Positions 42,358-47,596 of a stretch of DNA of 47,596 bases are shown in pieces. The stretch's first letter is position 1; each line of letters starts with the position of its first letter. The stretch is taken from positions 1 to 47,596 of the forward strand of contig CASEEU010000045.1 in NCBI GenBank assembly GCA_949287075.1. Direction: 5' to 3'. The position numbers were made by a program, and so were the translations under genes. Origin of the DNA: an uncultured Eubacteriales bacterium. GTDB taxonomy: Bacteria > Bacillota > Clostridia > TANB77 > CAG-508. The notes beneath the pieces were generated by a model, which was given only the letters and a program-made list of their open reading frames with translations, made no database searches and was not told the DNA's origin.

Positions 42358-43266
42358 TTGGATATTCGAGTGTTAGCAATTTTAAATCCAACATCTGGAA
42401 GAGGAAATATAAAAAATTACATCAAGGAAATTAGAAATAATTTAGAAGAACAGAATATGCAAGTCAATATTCAACTTACAAAGAAAGAGTATAATGCGAA
42501 AAATATTGTCATAGATTATATAGAAGAAACAGATTTGATATTGATTTGTGGAGGAGATGGCACCTTTAATGAAGCGGTTTCGGCCTTAATGGAATTAGAT
42601 GTAAAAGATATTAGTATTGCATATATTCCTATGGGGACGACAAATGATTTAGCAAGAAGTTTAGATATGCCAATCAAAGATATTTCTGTTACTCAAAAAT
42701 TATTAGAATCAAAAGCCAAAGTGTTGGATGTAGGAAAATTTAATAATAATCAATATTTTTGTTATGTAGCAGCTTTTGGAGTCATTACAGATGTTGCCTA
42801 TAAAACTTCACAAAAAGCAAAAAACAAATATGGTAGATTAGCTTATTATATGAAGGCTATAAAAGAACTTATACATATTCCTACATTTAAAGTAAGAATA
42901 GAATATGATGAAGAGGAATTAGAAGGAGAGTTTATTTATGGAGGGATTACTAATTCTGAATCAATAGCAGGTTTTAAATGGTTTAATCGAGAAGATATTG
43001 ATTTGGTAGATGGAAAATTTGAGGCTATTTTTATTAGAAAACCAAAAAAGATTTCAGGTTATTTTCGTTTATTAAATGATTTTAGACATAAAGATTATAT
43101 GGTGAATCGAGATTTTGTTTATTTTAAAGCGAATAAAATGACAATAACAACTGAAAAAAATGTAGATTGGACAATTGATGGAGAATTTGCAGGAAATATG
43201 AATGTTGTCAATATTGAAAATTGTCATAAAGCAATAGAATTAGCTATTTGTGAAAAGGGGAACTAA
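42358..43266 (+). CDS. Diacylglycerol/lipid kinase (YegS/DagK-like)
   Basis: 302 residues. The opening LAILNPTSGRGNIKNYIKE (NPxSG) and the ATP-binding GGDGTFNEAVSAL (about 62-74) and GTTNDLARSL (about 97-106) are diagnostic of the diacylglycerol-kinase catalytic domain; the late DWTIDGEFAG block is also conserved. In Firmicutes DgkB-like enzymes recycle diacylglycerol from lipoteichoic acid synthesis. Cytosolic, membrane-associated. The start is TTG at 42358, with AAGAAGGAAATAAGG upstream. An AraC gene follows 3 bases later, so they probably form an operon. Confidence 0.88.
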   Translation: MDIRVLAILNPTSGRGNIKNYIKEIRNNLEEQNMQVNIQLTKKEYNAKNIVIDYIEETDLILICGGDGTFNEAVSALMELDVKDISIAYIPMGTTNDLARSLDMPIKDISVTQKLLESKAKVLDVGKFNNNQYFCYVAAFGVITDVAYKTSQKAKNKYGRLAYYMKAIKELIHIPTFKVRIEYDEEELEGEFIYGGITNSESIAGFKWFNREDIDLVDGKFEAIFIRKPKKISGYFRLLNDFRHKDYMVNRDFVYFKANKMTITTEKNVDWTIDGEFAGNMNVVNIENCHKAIELAICEKGN

Positions 43267-43269
43267 AAG

Positions 43270-44061
43270 ATGAATATATATGTAGCACTAAATGAAATGT
43301 TAGAATATATAGAAGAAAATTTGGAAAACAAGATTGAATATAATAAACTAGCTCAATTTTTAGGAACTAATGAAGTTATGTTACAAAGGCTATTTAGTAT
43401 GTTATGCAATATTTCATTATCAGAATATATTAGAAAGAGAAGACTAACGAAAGCAGGAATTGATTTGATCAATGGACAAGAAAAAATAATTGATATTGCA
43501 GTGAAATATCAGTATGATAATGCTACTTCATTTTCAAGGGCTTTTGAAAAATTTTATGGAGTAAAACCAAGTCAAATAAAAAAGGAGCCAATAGGGTTAA
43601 AAGTATTTTCAAAAATTCATTTTGATGAAAAAGAAGAAGATAATGAAAATATAGAATATTCCATTATAGAAAGAGAAAAAATGATTCTTTATGGGAAGAA
43701 AGTAGAAACAACTATCAGCGATATTAGAATAGATGCACCAGCTTTTTGTAAAGAAATGGGAAGAAATTATGGAGATTTTCAATATGGAATGACAGAATAT
43801 ATAGAAAGATTTGAAGAAACGAAATGTTATTTTTGGGTATTATTTGAAAATGCAATAGAAGGTCTTGAAAAATATGAAATACCAAAATCAAAATGGATTT
43901 CTATCAGGATAAATTCTCAAGAAGCAATAGATATTCAAAAGCAAATTAGAAAATTTTATGCCAAATTTATTCCTAGTTGTGAATATAAAATAAGAGAATT
44001 GCCAGAATTAGAATATTATCATGATGATATAACTGATTTTTTAGTACCAATTGAATTATAA
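43270..44061 (+). CDS. AraC-family regulator with GyrI-like effector domain
   Basis: 263 residues. The N-terminal AraC double HTH spans about 1-107: LAQFLGTNEVMLQRLF, SLSEYIRKRRLTKAGIDLI, DIAVKYQYDNATSFSRAFEKFYGVKPSQIKK. The C-terminal part (about 130-263, IEYSIIEREKMILYGKKV to the end) is a GyrI-like/SOUL-type small-molecule binding domain. HTH at the N-terminus with effector domain C-terminal is the Rob/BmrR-like order. Inducer and targets unknown; it directly follows dagK-like with 3 bases between. Confidence 0.88.
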   Translation: MNIYVALNEMLEYIEENLENKIEYNKLAQFLGTNEVMLQRLFSMLCNISLSEYIRKRRLTKAGIDLINGQEKIIDIAVKYQYDNATSFSRAFEKFYGVKPSQIKKEPIGLKVFSKIHFDEKEEDNENIEYSIIEREKMILYGKKVETTISDIRIDAPAFCKEMGRNYGDFQYGMTEYIERFEETKCYFWVLFENAIEGLEKYEIPKSKWISIRINSQEAIDIQKQIRKFYAKFIPSCEYKIRELPELEYYHDDITDFLVPIEL

Positions 44062-44097
44062 TTTGCCAGGAAAAATGAATTAGGAAAGATACTAATA

Positions 44098-44138
44098 AAA
44101 ACTGACTTATTTCGTATGGAAAAAGTCAGTTTTTTTGT
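44098..44138 (+). terminator. Terminator of the DagK-AraC pair
   Basis: A 10-bp perfect stem AAACTGACTT/AAGTCAGTTT (44098-44107 with 44123-44132), followed by T residues. Confidence 0.9.
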
Positions 44139-44174
44139 TTATGTAATTGATACAATATTATTGGTGATGATAAA

Positions 44175-46112
44175 ATGAAATATTTAACAGAAGTTTTTCT
44201 AACGCAAGAAAATGTAGAAGAAAATGTCTGGTCTAAATTTTTATATGCTGTATCAAAATTAAATGGATTTTTTAGAAAATGGAAGATGTATGTATATATA
44301 GAAAATAATACGGTTCGTTATTTTATACAATCTTCCAGAAAATTACCATCTATTATACAAGACTTTAGTGAGTTTATATTAAAAAAAGTAGAGGAAGAAG
44401 AAGAAAATCTTTTTGAAGAAAAATCAATTACAAACAGATGGTATTTAGTGACAAATAAAGAAAAAAGTGGATTGGATATTTATGATAAAACAGAAGTAAA
44501 AAAGGGTAAAAAATTAAAATTTCTAGAAATTGATATGTTACCAATAACAAAAAGTTATTATCGATTTAGAACATATTTATTTTTTGAAAGCCAATATGGA
44601 TATCTTATAAAACGAAGAGCTGTATTTAGTGTGCCATATCAATTATTAGCAATTGATTTTTCTAAATATAATCGTTTCTTTTATAGAAAAGATGCAACAA
44701 AATTTTTAGATATACAAAAAACAATGCATATCTTAAAAGACAACAAAGAAGATGCTTTTTTAAGAGTAAATACATTTCCATATTTAATTGAGGACTATTA
44801 TTTACATTTGAATCAATATGATTTTGATAAACATTCTATGATTGTAGGAGCGAGTGGAACAGGAAAATCAAAATTGATTAGTACCATGGTTGCTAATTTA
44901 TCTAGAAATGAAGAATATAGGAGAAAATATAAAGTTGTAGTCATAGATCCACATGCAGAAATTAAAAATGATATCGGAGGAATTGAAAATACAAAGGTAT
45001 TGGATTTTGAAAAAGTAAAAAATAGTTTTAATTTGTTTATGAGAGCATCAAATGATTTAATTGTCACAACAGAACTAATCTTATCACTATTTCAAACATT
45101 AATGGCAGATCAATATAATTCTAAATTGGAAAGAGTATTAAGACATAGTATTTATCTATTAACTAAATTAAACAAAATGGATTTTGTGAATTTAAAGAAA
45201 TTGTTAACAGAAGTGGAATACAAAAATGAATTATTAAAAGCAGATGGATTATTAGAAAGCACAGTTGATTTCTTTTCAGTAGATTTCAATAAATTAAAAA
45301 CAGAATCTTATCAAGAAGCCTTTTCACCTATATTATCTTTTATTGATGAAATGGAATTATTACCAGGATTAAAAAGTAAAGGAACGGAAAGAGATTTAAA
45401 AGATATTTTAGAAGAGAATTTCTTAACCATTGTATCTTTAAATCAAAGTAAATTAGGAATGAAAGCAACAAAAACAATTGCAGGATTTACGATGCAACAA
45501 ATCTTACAATTGATTCAAAATTATACATATGATGAACACATTATCTTTATAATTGATGAGGTTGCCTTATTGGAAAATCCAATACTAAGTAGATTTTTAG
45601 CAGAGAGTAGAAAATATAATTTATCATTAATATTAGCACAACAATATTTTAACCAAATTAGTGAACCACTTCAAAAAGCAATCTTTTCCAATATGATTAA
45701 TTACTATATATTTAGAGTATCAAGAGAAGATGCTAGAATTCTAGATGGAAATGTAAGAATGGATGTTGCTGTAAAAAATACATTTATTACAAGAATGAAA
45801 ATTTTAACAGAGTTAAGAAATCGAGAATGTATTGTTAGAATTGGAAGTCAAGGAAAGGTATATCCTGCCTTTCAAGCAAGAACATTGGATTTTACACCAT
45901 TGCCTCAAAAAGTATTAAATCAGATATTAACAACAGAATTTGATTTTGAAGGTGATAAGGAGGCGAATGTGTTAGAAAAAAATGAAAAGAAAATAGATAA
46001 AGAAAGTATTTTTTCAATTGATGATAACATTAGCTTAAAGGATATTATGGCATCCCAATCACCTTCAAGAAACTTAGCATCAAGAGAACGCTTTTCTACG
46101 AATTTCATATAG
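44175..46112 (+). CDS. VirB4/TraC/HerA-like DUF87-type ATPase
   Basis: 645 residues. The N-terminal about 200 residues have no named domain. A RecA-like motor follows: IVGASGTGKSKLISTMVANL (Walker A, about 224-243), VVIDPHAEI (about 255), HIIFIIDEVALLEN (Walker B, about 455-468) and LAESRKYNLSLILAQQYF (sensor/arginine region). This order matches conjugative or DNA-pumping ATPases (VirB4, TraC, HerA, FtsK relatives). No relaxase, pilin or other transfer genes lie around it, only the Cys-rich repeat protein downstream. Role undetermined: DNA translocation, or secretion of a surface structure. RBS TTGGTGAT. Confidence 0.82.
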   Translation: MKYLTEVFLTQENVEENVWSKFLYAVSKLNGFFRKWKMYVYIENNTVRYFIQSSRKLPSIIQDFSEFILKKVEEEEENLFEEKSITNRWYLVTNKEKSGLDIYDKTEVKKGKKLKFLEIDMLPITKSYYRFRTYLFFESQYGYLIKRRAVFSVPYQLLAIDFSKYNRFFYRKDATKFLDIQKTMHILKDNKEDAFLRVNTFPYLIEDYYLHLNQYDFDKHSMIVGASGTGKSKLISTMVANLSRNEEYRRKYKVVVIDPHAEIKNDIGGIENTKVLDFEKVKNSFNLFMRASNDLIVTTELILSLFQTLMADQYNSKLERVLRHSIYLLTKLNKMDFVNLKKLLTEVEYKNELLKADGLLESTVDFFSVDFNKLKTESYQEAFSPILSFIDEMELLPGLKSKGTERDLKDILEENFLTIVSLNQSKLGMKATKTIAGFTMQQILQLIQNYTYDEHIIFIIDEVALLENPILSRFLAESRKYNLSLILAQQYFNQISEPLQKAIFSNMINYYIFRVSREDARILDGNVRMDVAVKNTFITRMKILTELRNRECIVRIGSQGKVYPAFQARTLDFTPLPQKVLNQILTTEFDFEGDKEANVLEKNEKKIDKESIFSIDDNISLKDIMASQSPSRNLASRERFSTNFI

Positions 46113-46160
46113 TCACATTTTTTAGTTCTCAAGAAACATAAAGAAAAAGGAGGGAATAGT

Positions 46161-46862
46161 TTGGATACGAAAGAAGCAATGGAAGTTATTAATAAAACAT
46201 TTATGGCGATATTTGGACAAACTAGTCCATATACATTAGAAGAGGTGTTATCTGAATTTGCTTTTGATGTTAGATTACCTCAAAGAGTAATCGATAGTGT
46301 AACAGGAGAAGAAACCTGGGCATCTGCGGTAAGTTCTGCAAAATATATTACGCAAGAAAACATGAGAAAATATGATGAAAAAAGAGGATGGATGATACCT
46401 AAACGAAATGTAAAAAATCTGAAAGAAATTTTAGAAATTTGGAAAATAACCAATTATACAACAACGCAAAGGATTTATGATTGTATCAATGTATCACAGA
46501 GTGATCCCATGTATACTTCAGAAAATGTATTTCGTTCTACTGACTGTAGAAAATGCAAAAATGTCATATTTTCAGATGGATGTGCAGAAAGTGAAAATAT
46601 TATTGCCTGTCAAAGAAGTTCTACTTGTAGTTTGGCATTAAGAGTTGCAGATTCATCTGATTGTACCAATAGTTATAATGTGATTTGTTCTAGCAAAATT
46701 AGTAATTCCTATTTCATACAAGATTGTAATAATCTATATGAATGTATATTTTGTTCTCATATAGCAAATAAAAGATATTGTATTGCCAATATGCAATTTG
46801 AAAAAGAGGAATATGCTGTTATAAAAAAGGCGATTGTGAAATGGATTTTGACAAAGAAATAA
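46161..46862 (+). CDS. Cysteine-rich repeat protein of unknown function
   Basis: 233 residues. The N-terminal 105 residues have no known domain (KNLKEILEIWKITNYTTT). From about 106 to 210 there are imperfect repeats of about 11-13 residues with conserved Cys/Ser/Asn turns: SENVFRSTDC, KNVIFSDGCAES, ENIIACQRSSTC, NSYNVICSSKIS, NSYFIQDCNNL. This suggests a short right-handed beta-helix. The segment ends RYCIANMQFEKEEY, a cap I have seen in unnamed proteins from candidate phyla and Clostridia (recall, unchecked). The TTG start follows AAAGGAGGG, 48 bases after the ATPase, so they are probably co-transcribed. About fourteen Cys suggest metal or disulfide stabilisation. Confidence 0.75.
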   Translation: MDTKEAMEVINKTFMAIFGQTSPYTLEEVLSEFAFDVRLPQRVIDSVTGEETWASAVSSAKYITQENMRKYDEKRGWMIPKRNVKNLKEILEIWKITNYTTTQRIYDCINVSQSDPMYTSENVFRSTDCRKCKNVIFSDGCAESENIIACQRSSTCSLALRVADSSDCTNSYNVICSSKISNSYFIQDCNNLYECIFCSHIANKRYCIANMQFEKEEYAVIKKAIVKWILTKK

Positions 46863-46882
46863 GTGGCTCAGTTGCCTTTGAT

Positions 46883-46911
46883 TTGATAAAATAGCCCAAA
46901 AGTGATATAAT
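46883..46911 (+). promoter_or_regulatory. Near-consensus promoter of the solitary gene at 46959
   Basis: TTGATA (46883-46888), 17-base spacer, TATAAT (46906-46911) with an extended TG. Confidence 0.75.
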
Positions 46912-46958
46912 TAACATAACTGAAAATTCAATTTCAGAAGAAAGAGGAGGATAATAGT

Positions 46959-47375
46959 ATGACAACAAAGGATCTAGAAAACAAGAAGGAAAAAATTCTA
47001 CGGGAGATAAGAAAGGCAAAGACAGAAATCCTCGAAGAGTTTTTGCACAAGGTAAAACAGATTGAGAACCATCTTAACCTGTTATACCAGGAAGGGATTG
47101 ACAGGGATAGATTCATTTGTTTTGAAGGATGTCAAGAATGGTTAGACATTTCCTACTCAGTAGTCAAAAAGGAAGATGTAATTGCACTTCTGAAATTTCT
47201 GATGGGAATGAAAAAAAATCAAAGAACAATCATAAGCCAGTTTGCAAAAGTTCAATCCAAGGAATTTTCTGATATACTCCTAAACTATGAAGAGTATATA
47301 GAAATGGAAAAAATGGAAGATACTTATAATGCTTTGACAAGAGCAGAAGAGGAACTGGAAAGTTTAATTCTTTGA
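46959..47375 (+). CDS. Charged helical protein of unknown function (138 residues)
   Basis: The first 60 residues (LENKKEKILREIRKAKTEIL, then EEFLHKVKQIENHLNLLYQE) look like amphipathic helix or coiled coil; a short segment (CFEGCQEWLDIS) has two Cys and a Trp, and the rest is again helical and acidic. No domain recognised, no signal peptide. It has a strong promoter, AGAGGAGG ribosome binding site, and a strong terminator, so it looks well expressed and monocistronic. Base use differs from neighbours (about 38% G+C over 46981-47040 against roughly 28% in the ATPase gene; CTG, CTC and GAG codons). It may be acquired or a highly expressed gene. Confidence 0.7.
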   Translation: MTTKDLENKKEKILREIRKAKTEILEEFLHKVKQIENHLNLLYQEGIDRDRFICFEGCQEWLDISYSVVKKEDVIALLKFLMGMKKNQRTIISQFAKVQSKEFSDILLNYEEYIEMEKMEDTYNALTRAEEELESLIL

Positions 47376-47404
47376 TTCTTGATGTCGACAATGTTCAAAA
47401 ACTT

Positions 47405-47447
47405 AGCAACCAGTCGGGTGAGTTTTACCTGGTTGGTTGCTTTTATA
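47405..47447 (+). terminator. Terminator of the 46959 gene
   Basis: Outer stem AGCAACCA/TGGTTGCT (47405-47412 with 47434-47441), extendable with imperfect inner pairs, followed by TTT. Confidence 0.85.
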
Positions 47448-47506
47448 TATTTTGGTTATAGGTTTACAATAGATATGTCACACCTAGATAAAAAATAAAA
47501 TATTGA

Positions 47507-47573
47507 AGGAAGTACCGAAAAATGATATAGTTGTTTTGACTAGAAACAAATAAAATATCAGGAGGTACTTCCT
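47507..47573 (+). repeat. Inverted repeat covering the ribosome binding site of the last gene
   Basis: AGGAAGTACC (47507-47516) pairs exactly with GGTACTTCCT (47564-47573), which lies between the AGGAGG (47560-47565) and ATG (47574). The right arm is also nearly self-complementary with the AGGAGG. Such folding can hide the start and limits transposase translation when transcription comes from outside. Confidence 0.6.
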
Positions 47574-47596
47574 ATGGGTAATAGTATAACACAAAA
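47574..47596 (+). CDS. Start of a gene cut by the window edge, possibly a transposase
   Basis: ATG with AGGAGG 8 bases upstream; only seven codons are visible (MGNSITQ). The inverted repeat over the start and the position after a higher-GC solitary gene suggest an insertion-sequence gene, but seven residues cannot identify a family. Confidence 0.3.

Noticed and set aside
44175..46862. Integrated conjugative element
   Set aside because: Only one ATPase of the needed set is present; no relaxase, coupling protein, integrase or attachment repeats visible in the window.

Overview
The window is AT-rich (about 30% G+C by eye). It uses A/T-ending codons, AGA for Arg, strong AGGAGG-type ribosome binding sites, TTGACA/TATAAT promoters with 17-base spacers, and TGA as a true stop. 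The genes (purine synthesis, MEP isoprenoid enzymes, proline synthesis, a class A PBP, LiaF-like and DUF4097 envelope proteins, a DUF4143 ATPase, SPL-like radical SAM) suggest an uncultured gut-type Clostridia (Bacillota). The lineage is an inference; there is no rRNA here.

Layout. 1-4.5 kb: purN (cut by the window edge) diverges from purF; purF converges on a minus-strand operon pfkB-like > purE > purC. 4.6-9.4 kb: two HD-domain phosphohydrolases, the 23S rRNA methyltransferase RlmD and an SPL-like radical SAM protein. 9.4-13.6 kb: an accessory-looking stretch with a Fic protein, a 40-bp tandem palindrome array, a decayed RhuM-like fragment, a promoter buried in a 22-bp inverted repeat, and a loose cluster of an IMPase-like protein (one metal ligand replaced), a NT5C-like HAD phosphatase and an AP-endonuclease-2-type TIM barrel. 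13.7-16.9 kb: proC, proB, proA. 17-20.7 kb: metallophosphoesterase, a methyltransferase fused to a DNPH1-like domain, and an unknown 382-residue protein. 20.8-24.6 kb: ispF-ispE-ispD, then purH under its own near-consensus promoter. 24.7-29.1 kb: HD protein, frameshifted GNAT gene, DUF4143 ATPase, NUDIX, cupin, alpha/beta hydrolase and a HAD stub. 29.3-33.5 kb: class A PBP with a very basic N-tail, a MerR regulator plus flavodoxin-like reductase behind a 19-bp-spacer MerR promoter, and a 52-codon gene between a strong promoter and a strong hairpin. 33.6-37.2 kb: HD, HAD, RBBP9-like hydrolase, NUDIX and Rsm22-like methyltransferase. 37.3-42.3 kb: CDF transporter, LiaF-like protein, two tandem DUF4097-like proteins and an ABC exporter gene with a large in-frame internal deletion. 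42.3-47.6 kb: DagK-like kinase, AraC regulator, a VirB4/HerA-like ATPase paired with a cysteine-rich repeat protein, a solitary charged helical protein with unusual codon use, and the first codons of a probable transposase whose ribosome binding site is inside an inverted repeat.

The most noteworthy items are the two-gene unit at 44175-46862 (ATPase plus Cys-rich repeat protein), the ABC exporter chimera at 40998-42254, the methyltransferase/DNPH1-like fusion at 17887-19383, the palindrome array and embedded promoter after the Fic gene, and the two solitary higher-GC genes at 33350 and 46959. Many genes handle nucleotides (four HD proteins, several HAD and NUDIX enzymes, purine synthesis), but apart from the local operons I see no evidence that they form one pathway.
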